Positions 1 through 7,197 of a DNA stretch of 15,315 nucleotides are shown here, in pieces. The stretch is from an uncultured Bacteroidales bacterium (lineage in GTDB: Bacteria > Bacteroidota > Bacteroidia > Bacteroidales > UBA932): contig CAMZCW010000034.1 of assembly GCA_947305045.1 (NCBI GenBank), positions 1 through 15,315 of the forward strand, given 5' to 3'. The position numbers were made by a program, and so were the translations under genes. How positions within the stretch are numbered: the stretch's first letter is position 1; each line of letters begins with the position of its first letter. Under the pieces are notes generated by a model. That model saw only the letters and a list, made by a program, of their open reading frames with translations, did not search any database and was not told the origin of the DNA.

Positions 1-436
1 CCTGGTCCTGCACCAGGTCCGGCTGGGCGCTGTCCATGTCAATCTTGTTGAGCACAGGAATAATCTCCAGCCCATGGTCGATGGCCTGATAAAGATTACT
101 AATAGTTTGGGCCTGAATGCCTTGTGAAGCATCCACTACCAGCAGTGCGCCCTCGCAGGAGGCAATGGAACGGGACACCTCATAACTGAAGTCCACGTGG
201 CCGGGCGTATCAATGAGGTTGAGCCGGTACGTTTCCCCGCCCCGCACGTAATCCATCTGGATGGCGTGGCTCTTGATGGTAATGCCCTTCTCCTTCTCCA
301 GGTCCATGTCGTCCAGTACCTGGTTTTCCATCTCGCGTTCGCTCAACGTACGCGTGAGTTCCAGCAGGCGGTCTGCCAGGGTACTTTTACCATGGTCGAT
401 ATGGGCGATGATGCAAAAGTTGCGGATATTCTTCAT
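1..436 (-). CDS. lepA: Elongation factor 4 (LepA), N-terminal part, cut by window edge
   Basis: This is the first ~145 codons of the ribosomal back-translocase EF4, a translational GTPase acting on stalled or mis-translocated ribosomes. Translated from the ATG at 436, it starts [19 protein letters not shown]. The GTPase motifs are all visible: the P-loop AHIDHGKS, the switch I segment [14 protein letters not shown] (specific to LepA among translational GTPases), the G3 motif DTPGH followed by VDFSYEV, and the G4 motif NKID. The start is the usual LepA start, one or two residues before [15 protein letters not shown]. The C-terminal part lies outside the window. A Bacteroidota promoter sits directly before the start codon. 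It is a housekeeping gene with no expected functional link to the starch operon. Identification is very secure. Confidence 0.97.
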   Translation of the reverse strand, partial: MKNIRNFCIIAHIDHGKSTLADRLLELTRTLSEREMENQVLDDMDLEKEKGITIKSHAIQMDYVRGGETYRLNLIDTPGHVDFSYEVSRSIASCEGALLVVDASQGIQAQTISNLYQAIDHGLEIIPVLNKIDMDSAQPDLVQDQ

Positions 437-442
437 AGTCTG

Positions 443-473
443 CAAAGATAACGCAATTTGCGCAAACTGCCAA
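443..473 (-). promoter_or_regulatory. Bacteroidota-type promoter of lepA
   Basis: On the minus strand a TTG (473-471) is followed after exactly 20 bp by TATCTTTG (450-443), a perfect match to the Bacteroidota -7 consensus TAnnTTTG with the expected -33 spacing. Only 6 nt separate the box from the lepA ATG at 436. Transcription is therefore predicted to begin at or within a few bases of the start codon, giving a leaderless or nearly leaderless mRNA. Confidence 0.75.
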
Positions 474-595
474 GTGGCGCTTTTTGATAGCCTGCATCCC
501 TTAACGCATTCTTGCCTGTTTTCGCGTTAGGCGCTGCATAGCTGGACACGTCATTACACGTTTTGGCGCTAAAACGCGTAGAGGTGTGCAGAGGC

Positions 596-630
596 GGCGC
601 AGGTCAGTGTGGTGAATGGCGCAGGTCAGT
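596..630. repeat. 13-bp direct repeat, two copies, period 22
   Basis: The 13-mer GGCGCAGGTCAGT occurs at 596-608 and again at 618-630, separated by 9 bp. The sequence continues with related bases (GGGCTGAC at 633-640). It lies in non-coding DNA. It could be an operator pair or a chance remnant; nothing in the sequence decides which. Confidence 0.5.
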
Positions 631-682
631 ACGGGCTGACACAATGCATGTGACGGCTAACTCGTTGACACTTAGGTACTTC

Positions 683-722
683 CAATACAATCCTCGTTCG
701 TTTTTTTGAACGAGGATTATTG
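683..722. other. Strong stem-loop with T-rich loop in non-coding DNA
   Basis: AATCCTCGTTC (689-699) pairs perfectly over 11 bp with GAACGAGGATT (708-718) around an 8-nt loop GTTTTTTT. CAAT (683-686) and ATTG (719-722) extend the stem past a 2-nt bulge. No T-tract follows the stem on either strand, because the T run is in the loop, so it does not fit a standard intrinsic terminator. It lies about 90 bp beyond the stop of the minus-strand regulator gene, where it could cap the 3' end of that transcript or belong to a small RNA. Confidence 0.6.
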
Positions 723-786
723 CGTAAGGCGTTGTTAAACAATAAGTTAGCCGCCACTAGATATGGTGTTTCGCTCGGTATGACAG

Positions 787-819
787 GGAAAAAGGCGCGA
801 AAAAGGGCCCTATTTTTCC
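787..819 (-). terminator. Possible terminator region at the end of the response regulator gene
   Basis: Read on the minus strand, the regulator's TAG stop is followed by GGGCCCTTTTTCGCGCCTTT, which gives two T5 tracts within 25 nt. GGAAAAA (819-813) at the gene end can pair with TTTTTCC (793-787). The pairing overlaps the last codons and the T-tracts lie inside the fold, so this is only a weak terminator candidate. Confidence 0.3.
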
Positions 820-1556
820 AACCAGGAGAGGAAATCGTCCACGCGGGCGCGGGAGACGGTGAAGTCCGTGGCGGCGAGGATGCCCGGGCGCAAGGAAATG
901 CGCAGGCGGCCGCCCATCAGGCGCGACACGCTGTCAATGATCTGGTCCGAAATAATGCAGCTGCGGGAAATGCGGAAGAACGTAGAAGGGTCCAGTCTCG
1001 CAGCAATGGCATCCAGGGAATCGTCCACAATATAGGATGACCCGTTTTGCGTGACGATATACGAATTTTTGTCCTCCGAGTAAAAATAGGCCACATCCGC
1101 AGTGCGGACAGGGACAATGCGGTCGTTCAGGCGGATGATAAATTTCTCCTTCCGGCTGTCCTTCAGGAGCGAGCGTATGGCCTCGGAGGAGGGCTTGGAA
1201 GTTTCTCCGGACGCTACCCGGCTCATGGCACGCCGCAGGGCCGCCACCTCAATGGGCTTGAGCAGATAGTCTATGGCATGGACCTCGAAGGCCTGCACGG
1301 CGTATTGGTCGTACGCGGTGGTCATGATAACGGGGGAGGGAACGTCCACCTGGGAGAAGATGTCGAAGGAGATGCCGTCGCTCAGTTCCACGTCCATGAA
1401 AATAACATCCGGAGCGGGGTTGGCCTTGAGCCACTGCACGGCGGAAGTGACCGAGCCTACCGCCCCCACCACCTCCGTTTCCGGAAACTGGTCTGTGAGC
1501 AGTTTGATCATGTGCCCGCGCGCGAGCGGTTCGTCCTCTATAATAAACGCTTTCAT
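810..1556 (-). CDS. LytTR-family response regulator
   Basis: A 248-residue response regulator of the LytR/AlgR type. The receiver domain (about 1-118) shows the acidic pair E8-D9, the phosphoacceptor D55 in VIFMDVELSDG, T79/T80 and K100 in the LLKP motif. A LytTR DNA-binding domain (about 137-245) follows, with the typical FFRISRSCIISDQII segment at 193-207. Members of this family bind pairs of short direct repeats upstream of target promoters. The ATG at 1556 is chosen because MKAFIIEDEP is the canonical receiver start. The in-frame TTG at 1574 would lie inside the promoter. The gene follows the sensor kinase by 18 nt and has its own promoter in that gap. It probably regulates genes nearby, possibly the divergent starch operon; that target is inferred. 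Confidence 0.93.
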   Translation of the reverse strand: MKAFIIEDEPLARGHMIKLLTDQFPETEVVGAVGSVTSAVQWLKANPAPDVIFMDVELSDGISFDIFSQVDVPSPVIMTTAYDQYAVQAFEVHAIDYLLKPIEVAALRRAMSRVASGETSKPSSEAIRSLLKDSRKEKFIIRLNDRIVPVRTADVAYFYSEDKNSYIVTQNGSSYIVDDSLDAIAARLDPSTFFRISRSCIISDQIIDSVSRLMGGRLRISLRPGILAATDFTVSRARVDDFLSWLEK

Positions 1557-1561
1557 AGAAA

Positions 1562-1592
1562 CAAAGATAGTCAATTATTTGGAATCCTCCAA
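1562..1592 (-). promoter_or_regulatory. Internal promoter of the response regulator gene
   Basis: On the minus strand a TTG (1592-1590, within TTTTGG) is followed after exactly 20 bp by TATCTTTG (1569-1562), a perfect TAnnTTTG box. The -33 element lies inside the last codons of the kinase gene and the -7 box in the 18-nt gap. The ATG (1556) is 5 nt after the box, predicting a leaderless or nearly leaderless transcript for the regulator alone, besides any read-through from the kinase promoter. Confidence 0.7.
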
Positions 1593-2726
1593 AATAGGAA
1601 CCGTAACTGCAAAGAAATCAAGTGTTTGCGTGACTGTGATCTCTGCGTCTGCCAGGTCCCTGTACTGGTTGCGGATATACTGCAGGCCTATCCCCGTAGA
1701 AGGCCGCGTGGAGACCTTGGGAATGCGCGTATTGCGCATGGTAATGCTCCGGCCGTCTGTATAAACGCTCACAATGAGCGGGTTTTCCGGACTGATGGCG
1801 TTATGCTTGATGGCATTCTCCAGCAGGAGCTGCAGGGTGCAGGGGATGATGTATCCGTGCGGAATATCCGCCCCCAGACGGTCTTCCAGCACCAGCCCTT
1901 CCGGAAAACGGATTTGGATGAGTTCCCGATAAGTGCGGGCAAACTGGATTTCGTCTGCCAGCGGCACCAGCTTCTTGGCCTCGTGCTGCATGAGGTAGCG
2001 GTAAATGCTGGCGAGCTTGTGAATGTAGGCGCTGGCCTCCTGCGGCGTTCCTTCCAGGACAATGGAATCCAGCACATTGAGGCTGTTGAACAGGAAATGC
2101 GGATCCACCTGGTTTTTGAGCGTCATGTAACGGAATTCCGCCTGGTGCCGCCGCGTGCGCTGGTCCGTAGCCTCCTGCTGCATCTTGGTGGCAAAACGGA
2201 TCATGAACCCCAGCAAAACCACGGAAATAATGACCAGGATGCCCACAATGGCCGATTCCTGGAAAATATTGCCCTGATAGGAAAGGTCGATATAGACCCG
2301 CAGACCGAAAATGATGGCTATGGAGCCCACCAGCAGTCCACGGCGCCGCTTCCAGGAAAGCTTGCGGTCATAGCTGGCCGCATTGGCAGGGGAGAAGGTG
2401 TGCGCAAACCAGTACAGCGCCCAGCCCATCATTTCTGTCACCACCACCGTGGAAACAATGTTTTTCCAGGCCGATGGCAAAAAGTTCAGGAGCAGCTGTG
2501 CGCCCAGGTTGCCCAGCAGAAAGCCCAGCACATTCACCAGGATGAGGGCCATGATGGAAATATCCACCGTCAGGTTCTCTTCATAGCACAGGAGCACGGC
2601 CATGAGCATGGTAAGGGCCGTCAGGGCCAGGGTGTCCGGGATGCCCAGCCAGGCGCATAGCGCCACCGTGCCTGCGTGCAGCAGCGCGAAGCCATGGATA
2701 AACGCATGAGGGTTCCACTTTTTCAT
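1575..2726 (-). CDS. LytS-type sensor histidine kinase (His_kinase family)
   Basis: A 383-residue membrane histidine kinase, partner of the LytTR regulator encoded 18 nt downstream. The N-terminal half is hydrophobic with about six likely membrane segments (roughly 11-27, 32-49, 54-73, 89-109, 129-146, 158-178) and no recognisable extracytoplasmic sensor domain. A basic, helical linker (about 180-200) leads to the LytS-type phosphoacceptor motif LKNQVDPHFLFNSLN (H210). The ATP-binding domain shows the N box LLLENAIKHN (N304) and the G box TGIGLQYIRNQY (about 344-355). An in-frame ATG at 2777 would add 17 residues, but the start at 2726 is preferred because a promoter with correct spacing ends 4 nt before it. 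What the membrane part senses cannot be told. Confidence 0.92.
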   Translation of the reverse strand: MKKWNPHAFIHGFALLHAGTVALCAWLGIPDTLALTALTMLMAVLLCYEENLTVDISIMALILVNVLGFLLGNLGAQLLLNFLPSAWKNIVSTVVVTEMMGWALYWFAHTFSPANAASYDRKLSWKRRRGLLVGSIAIIFGLRVYIDLSYQGNIFQESAIVGILVIISVVLLGFMIRFATKMQQEATDQRTRRHQAEFRYMTLKNQVDPHFLFNSLNVLDSIVLEGTPQEASAYIHKLASIYRYLMQHEAKKLVPLADEIQFARTYRELIQIRFPEGLVLEDRLGADIPHGYIIPCTLQLLLENAIKHNAISPENPLIVSVYTDGRSITMRNTRIPKVSTRPSTGIGLQYIRNQYRDLADAEITVTQTLDFFAVTVPILEDSK

Positions 2727-2730
2727 AAGG

Positions 2731-2761
2731 CGAAGGTACGCATTTATTCCGTTCGTCGCAA
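2731..2761 (-). promoter_or_regulatory. Promoter of the sensor kinase gene
   Basis: On the minus strand a TTG at the end of a T-run (2761-2759) is followed after exactly 20 bp by TACCTTCG (2738-2731), one mismatch from TAnnTTTG. The kinase ATG at 2726 is 4 nt beyond the box. Spacing and position repeat those of the lepA and regulator promoters, which raises confidence despite the imperfect box. It also decides the start codon, since the upstream ATG at 2777 would not be on this transcript. Confidence 0.6.
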
Positions 2762-2781
2762 AAAAATATCCATTCAACCCG

Positions 2782-2841
2782 ATTTGGCGCGCGCGTATAT
2801 GAAAGGTTTGCGAGGATTGTTTACTTTTGCAAGTGCCAAAT
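2782..2841. promoter_or_regulatory. Spaced inverted repeat flanking the operon promoter
   Basis: ATTTGGCGC (2782-2790) and GTGCCAAAT (2833-2841 region) form an inverted repeat that matches at 8 of 9 positions. The arms sit either side of the TACTTTTG box in the divergent intergenic region. It might be a two-site operator, but arms this short can arise by chance. A GC-alternating tract GCGCGCGCG (2787-2795) overlaps the left arm. Confidence 0.25.
2822..2829 (+). promoter_or_regulatory. Likely -7 box of the starch operon promoter
   Basis: TACTTTTG is a perfect match to TAnnTTTG and lies 35 nt before the MFS start codon, predicting a leader of about 30 nt. No TTG is found 19-21 bp upstream (the nearest TTTG, 2807-2810, is only 11 bp away). 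A missing -33 element is what one expects of a promoter that depends on an activator. No other convincing promoter was seen in the short gaps of the operon, so this one probably drives the whole set. Confidence 0.6.
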
Positions 2842-2864
2842 AACAGGCTAAAACTAGTAACACC

Positions 2865-4190
2865 ATGTCCACAAAACGTGACTTAACCTTCCGCCAGCTG
2901 GTGGATTTGAGCTTTGGCTTCCTCGGGGTGCAGATTGCCTATGCCCTGCAGAGCGCCAATATCAGCCGTATCTTCGCCACGCTGGGCGCGGACCCGCACC
3001 AGCTCAGTTTCTTCTGGATTCTCCCCCCGCTGATGGGAATGATTGTCCAGCCGCTCATCGGCAAGTATTCCGACAGAACCTGGTGCCGGATGGGTCGCCG
3101 TAAACCCTACCTGCTGGTAGGCGCGGTCATTGCCGTCCTGGTAATGCTGCTCCTGCCCAACGCCGGCAGCCTGCAGTTCAGCGCCCGGCTGTTCCTGGGC
3201 CTGAACATGGCCATGTGGTTCGGCCTGTTCTCGCTCATCTTCCTGGACACCTCCATCAACATTGCCATGCAGCCCTTCAAAATGATGGTGGGAGACATGG
3301 TAAACGAGCGCCAGAAAACCACGGCCTACAGCATCCAGAGCTTCCTGTGCAACGCCGGCTCCCTGCTGGGCTACCTGTTCCCCATCTTCTTCACCTGGAT
3401 AGGCATTGCCAACACCGCCCCCAAGGGCGTGGTGCCGGACAGCGTCATCTGGAGCTTCTACTGCGGCGCCGCCATCCTCATCCTGTGCGTGCTGTACACC
3501 TTCCTCCGCGTGAAGGAAATGCCGCCCAAGGAGTACGCGGAGTTCCATGGAATCGAGAATGAAAAGAAGGCCGATCAGCCCTCCGAGGGCCTGATGAAGC
3601 TCCTCGTGAAGGCGCCGGCCACTTTCTGGACGGTGGGCCTGGTGCAGTTCTTCTCATGGGCCGCCTTCCTGTATATGTGGACCTACACCAACGGCGCCAT
3701 CGCCCATAACGTATGGCACACCGGCGACGTAACCTCCGCGGCCTACCAGACCGCCGGCAACTGGGTGGGCGTGCTCTTTGCCGTGCAGGCCGTGGGCTCC
3801 CTGGTGTGGGCCGCCGTCCTGCCGCGCTTCAAAAACCTCAAGCTGGCCTATGTGGTGAGCCTCCTGATTGGCGCCGCGGGCTTCGCTTCCATCATCCTCA
3901 TCCACAACCAGTACCTGCTCTTTGTGAGCTACTTCCTCATCGGCGCCGCCTGGGCCGCCATGCTGGCCCTGCCGTTCACCCTCCTCACCAATGCACTGGA
4001 GGGCAGCCCGTACATGGGCAGCTACCTGGGCCTTTTCAACTGCACCATCTGCCTGCCGCAGATTGTAGCCGCTGCAACGGGTGGCCTGGTGTTGTCCCTG
4101 GTAGGGGGCAGCCAGTCGGCCATGCTCCTGGTCGCCGGCGTTTTCCTGGTGCTGGGAGCCGTATGCGTGAAATTCATCAAAACCAAATAA
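2865..4190 (+). CDS. SLC45/GPH-like MFS sugar transporter
   Basis: A 441-residue inner-membrane protein with about 12 predicted membrane segments. After the second segment it has the loop GKYSDRTWCRMGRRKPY (66-82), the MFS signature in the form seen in the SLC45 / sucrose-proton symporter group. Homologues of this type are common in Bacteroidota maltodextrin loci, where they are thought to move maltose or malto-oligosaccharides from periplasm to cytoplasm by proton symport. It is the first gene of the operon, 21 nt before susC, which supports that role: SusC/D deliver oligosaccharides to the periplasm and this protein would take them further. The start ATG gives MSTKRDLTFRQL, typical of the family; no Shine-Dalgarno sequence is present. 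The substrate is inferred from context. Confidence 0.88.
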   Translation: MSTKRDLTFRQLVDLSFGFLGVQIAYALQSANISRIFATLGADPHQLSFFWILPPLMGMIVQPLIGKYSDRTWCRMGRRKPYLLVGAVIAVLVMLLLPNAGSLQFSARLFLGLNMAMWFGLFSLIFLDTSINIAMQPFKMMVGDMVNERQKTTAYSIQSFLCNAGSLLGYLFPIFFTWIGIANTAPKGVVPDSVIWSFYCGAAILILCVLYTFLRVKEMPPKEYAEFHGIENEKKADQPSEGLMKLLVKAPATFWTVGLVQFFSWAAFLYMWTYTNGAIAHNVWHTGDVTSAAYQTAGNWVGVLFAVQAVGSLVWAAVLPRFKNLKLAYVVSLLIGAAGFASIILIHNQYLLFVSYFLIGAAWAAMLALPFTLLTNALEGSPYMGSYLGLFNCTICLPQIVAAATGGLVLSLVGGSQSAMLLVAGVFLVLGAVCVKFIKTK

Positions 4191-4211
4191 CAAACTATTA
4201 ACTACACACTA

Positions 4212-7184
4212 ATGAAAAGGATTTTAACCGCAATCGCAGTGCTTTTTGCAGCCTGCGCTACCGTATTCGCCCAGGGCGGATACCAGGTTAAAGGTGTGGT
4301 GGTTGACGCCCAAGGCCCCGTGATCGGTGCAACGGTCATGGAACAAGGCACCAGCAATGGTACCGCTACGGGCCTGGACGGCGACTATACCCTCACCGTT
4401 TCCAATGCCAATGCAATCATCGAGGTGAGTTGCATCGGCTATGCAAACCAGACGTTCGCGGCTTCCGCCGTGCCCGCCACCATTGTCCTTGCGGAAGACG
4501 CTGAATTCCTGGACGACGTAGTGGTCATCGGTTACGGCACCGTGAAGAAGACGGATATGACAGGTTCTGTCGTGGCCGTGAAGAACGATGAAATCAACCG
4601 CGGCGCCATCACGTCTCCTGCACAGGCCATGATGGGTAAGGTGTCCGGTATGTTGGTTACGCCGGCATCCGGCAGCCCCGGCGAGGGTGCAACCATCCGT
4701 ATCCGTGGCGCTGCATCCCTGAACGCCAATAATGACCCGCTCATCGTGATTGACGGCGTTCCCGTCACCCGTGAGGGTGGCGCCGGCATGGGTGACCCGC
4801 TGGCTTCCGTGAACCCGAACGACATCGAGAGCTTCTCCGTCCTGAAGGATGCTTCTGCTACCGCTATCTATGGTTCCCGTGCTTCCAACGGCGTTATCAT
4901 CATCACCACCAAGAAGGGTAGCAAGGGCGCTCTGCAGCTCGATGCCTCCGCCAGTTTCTCCGTGAAACAGAACACCAAGACCATCAAGATGATGACCGGT
5001 GATGAACTCAGAAATTATGTTTCCGAGGTGTATGGCAACGATTCTGCTGCTTATGCCATCCTTGGCAATGCCAACACGGACTGGCAGAAGCAGATTTACC
5101 GTCCGGCTGTGGGCACGGATGTGAACATGAGCCTGCGTGGCGGTAAAGTGGTTCCGTTCCGCGTGAGTTTTGGTGCCAACTATGATCAGGGTACCATCAA
5201 GGGCGGCGACAACGAGCGTTACAACCTGGACCTGAATTTGTCGCCTAAGTTCTTCCAGGATCACCTGAGCATCAACGCCAACGTGAAAGGTGTTTACCAG
5301 AATACCAACTGGGGCGCCGGTGCCGGTGCTATCGGCAATGCCATGCGCATGGACCCGACCAAGCCCATTTATGCGGAGGACGGTTCCTACTTTAACTGGT
5401 ACGATGGCGGCAATCCCAACTCCATGGCCGGTATCAACCCGCTTTCCCAGATATACGAGCGCAGCAATTTCAATAGATCCCTGCGTTCTATCGGCAATCT
5501 CCAGCTGGACTACAAAGTGCACGGCTTCGAAGACCTCCGCTTTAACCTGAACCTTGGCTACGACGTGGCCAAGAACCACAACGAGAACCACAATATCCTG
5601 GGTACCTACATGGCCGCCCTCAGTTCTCCTGACTATGCTTACATCAGCGACAATTTCAACAGCAACACGCTGCTGGAGTTCTATGCCGACTACAACCATG
5701 AGTTCAAACACTCCAACCTGGATGTGATGGCCGGTTATTCCTGGCAGCACAACTATGTGAAATACGACGGCTCCACCTACTACAATAAACCGGAGCTTTG
5801 GAAGGCGGAAGACCTCTTCCAAAAGAACCCGACATCGGCAAAAGAGTATTACCTGCTGTCGTTCTTCGGCCGTGTGAATTATTCCATCCTTTCCCGTTAC
5901 CTGTTCACGGCTACGGTCCGTGCCGATGCTTCTTCCCGTTTTGCCAAGGGCAATCAGTGGGGTATCTTCCCTTCCGCAGCCTTTGCATGGAACGTCAAGA
6001 ACGAAAACTTCCTGCGTAATGTAAATGCCGTGTCCGCCCTCAAGCTGCGCTTGGGTTGGGGTCGTACCGGTCAGCAGGATATCGGCGATGACTATTATCC
6101 CGCCATGGCCCTGTATCGTCAGGAAACCACGGTTCTGATGCAGTACAACATGGGCGGACAGCTCATCAATGTCCTGGCTCCGCAGGCCTATAACAAGAAC
6201 CTGAAGTGGGAAACCACCGAAACCTGGAATGCCGGTTTGGACTTCGGTTTCATCAACGACCGCATCACCGGTACCGTGGAGGTTTACTACCGCAACACCT
6301 TTGACCTGCTGAATGTGGCTCCTACCGCTTTGGGCCAGAACTTCAGCAACACCACCATCCAGAACATCGGCGACATGGTGAACAAGGGTGTGGAACTCTC
6401 CCTGAACTTTGTTCCGGTAGAAACCGACAACTGGCATTGGAGCATTGGCGGCAACGTCACCTTCCAGGACACCAAAATCACCAAGCTCACCGCAGAGAAA
6501 GTGGAAGGCTTCCTGGGTACGACCACCGGCGCTTCCATGGGTAGCAATACCGGTTTCTCCTCCGTGCACCGCGAGGGTTTCGCTCCGTACACCTTCTATC
6601 TGTTCGAGCAGCTCTACGACAAGAACGGCGCTCCCGTCTATGCCGGTCTGGTGGACCGTGACGGCGATGGCGTTATCACAGATGCAGACCGTTACGTGAC
6701 AGGTTACAGCCCCATCCCTTCCATGTACTTTGGCCTGAATACCCGCCTGAGCTACAAGAACTGGGACTTCTCCATCAATGGTCACGGCTCCCTGGGCAAT
6801 TACGCCATCAACAAAGTCCGCAAGGGCTATGCCTCCAGCCTTTATATTCCCGACCAGGTGGGCAAACACTACATTGACAACTTGTCTTCCCAGTACCTGA
6901 TTCCGGGTTGGAACGGAGGTACCGACAGCTCCAATCAGGCCTATTCCGACCTGTGGGTGGAGAATGCCTCCTTCTTCAAGATCGATGACATCAACCTGGG
7001 CTATACCTTCAAGCTGAATAACGAGTTCTTCAAGACGCTCCGCCTGGCAGCTTCTGTCCAGAATGTGTACACGTTCACCAAATACTCCGGCATGGATCCG
7101 GAACTTACGGCCGCAGACGGCGTGGACAACACCATCGTCCCTCGTCCCCGTTTCTATACCATCCGTGTGAACATTAACTTCTAA
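4212..7184 (+). CDS. susC: SusC-type TonB-dependent outer-membrane transporter
   Basis: A 990-residue TonB-dependent transporter (the Bacteroides SusC is about 1000). It has a signal peptide (about 1-20, ending FAQ), an N-terminal carboxypeptidase-D-regulatory-like domain (about 25-97, with GLDGDYTL and a VSCIGY segment), a TonB-box region DDVVVIGYGTVKKTD (101-115), then the plug domain with IRIRG, PLIVIDGVP (176-184) and the stretch SFSVLKDASATAIYGSRA. A long beta-barrel ends in an aromatic residue (RVNINF), as outer-membrane proteins require. It forms the pore under the SusD lid and imports malto-oligosaccharides with energy from TonB/ExbBD. It lies 21 nt after the MFS gene and 13 nt before susD. 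The family is certain; starch as substrate rests on the susD-susE-susG neighbours. Confidence 0.95.
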   Translation: MKRILTAIAVLFAACATVFAQGGYQVKGVVVDAQGPVIGATVMEQGTSNGTATGLDGDYTLTVSNANAIIEVSCIGYANQTFAASAVPATIVLAEDAEFLDDVVVIGYGTVKKTDMTGSVVAVKNDEINRGAITSPAQAMMGKVSGMLVTPASGSPGEGATIRIRGAASLNANNDPLIVIDGVPVTREGGAGMGDPLASVNPNDIESFSVLKDASATAIYGSRASNGVIIITTKKGSKGALQLDASASFSVKQNTKTIKMMTGDELRNYVSEVYGNDSAAYAILGNANTDWQKQIYRPAVGTDVNMSLRGGKVVPFRVSFGANYDQGTIKGGDNERYNLDLNLSPKFFQDHLSINANVKGVYQNTNWGAGAGAIGNAMRMDPTKPIYAEDGSYFNWYDGGNPNSMAGINPLSQIYERSNFNRSLRSIGNLQLDYKVHGFEDLRFNLNLGYDVAKNHNENHNILGTYMAALSSPDYAYISDNFNSNTLLEFYADYNHEFKHSNLDVMAGYSWQHNYVKYDGSTYYNKPELWKAEDLFQKNPTSAKEYYLLSFFGRVNYSILSRYLFTATVRADASSRFAKGNQWGIFPSAAFAWNVKNENFLRNVNAVSALKLRLGWGRTGQQDIGDDYYPAMALYRQETTVLMQYNMGGQLINVLAPQAYNKNLKWETTETWNAGLDFGFINDRITGTVEVYYRNTFDLLNVAPTALGQNFSNTTIQNIGDMVNKGVELSLNFVPVETDNWHWSIGGNVTFQDTKITKLTAEKVEGFLGTTTGASMGSNTGFSSVHREGFAPYTFYLFEQLYDKNGAPVYAGLVDRDGDGVITDADRYVTGYSPIPSMYFGLNTRLSYKNWDFSINGHGSLGNYAINKVRKGYASSLYIPDQVGKHYIDNLSSQYLIPGWNGGTDSSNQAYSDLWVENASFFKIDDINLGYTFKLNNEFFKTLRLAASVQNVYTFTKYSGMDPELTAADGVDNTIVPRPRFYTIRVNINF

Positions 7185-7197
7185 TGGAACGACTGCA

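Larger units (their letters stand above)
437..809. other. Non-coding stretch between lepA and the response regulator gene
   Basis: This gap of 373 bases has no convincing gene in either direction. Short open frames here are shadows or lack any recognisable protein. It holds the lepA promoter at its left end, a 10-bp palindrome TTTGCGCAAA (457-466), a near-palindrome CGTTTTGGCGCTAAAACG (559-576), a 13-bp direct repeat (596-608 and 618-630), a strong hairpin (683-722), an 11-bp palindrome TTGTTAAACAA (732-742) and T-tracts downstream of the regulator stop. AACGC/GCGTT pentamers recur between 450 and 580. A small RNA cannot be excluded, but no second clear TAnnTTTG promoter was found in it. Confidence 0.6.

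Noticed and set aside
689..718. The hairpin as a standard rho-independent terminator
   Set aside because: The T-run is in the loop and not after the stem, on either strand.
596..742. Short repeats and palindromes as a CRISPR array
   Set aside because: Only two 13-bp copies with a 9-bp gap occur; repeat and spacer lengths and number do not fit, and no cas gene is near.
1557..1574. TTG at 1574 as start of the response regulator
   Set aside because: It would translate the promoter box and add six residues before the canonical MKAFIIEDEP start of a receiver domain.
1047..2660. A 537-codon open frame on the plus strand opposite the two-component genes
   Set aside because: The minus strand encodes an intact receiver/LytTR protein and a LytS-type kinase with all key residues. 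The plus-strand product is low in structure and without motifs.
2727..2777. Upstream ATG at 2777 as start of the kinase
   Set aside because: It lies upstream of the predicted promoter, and the extra 17 residues are not needed for the first membrane segment. The ATG at 2726 directly follows the promoter.
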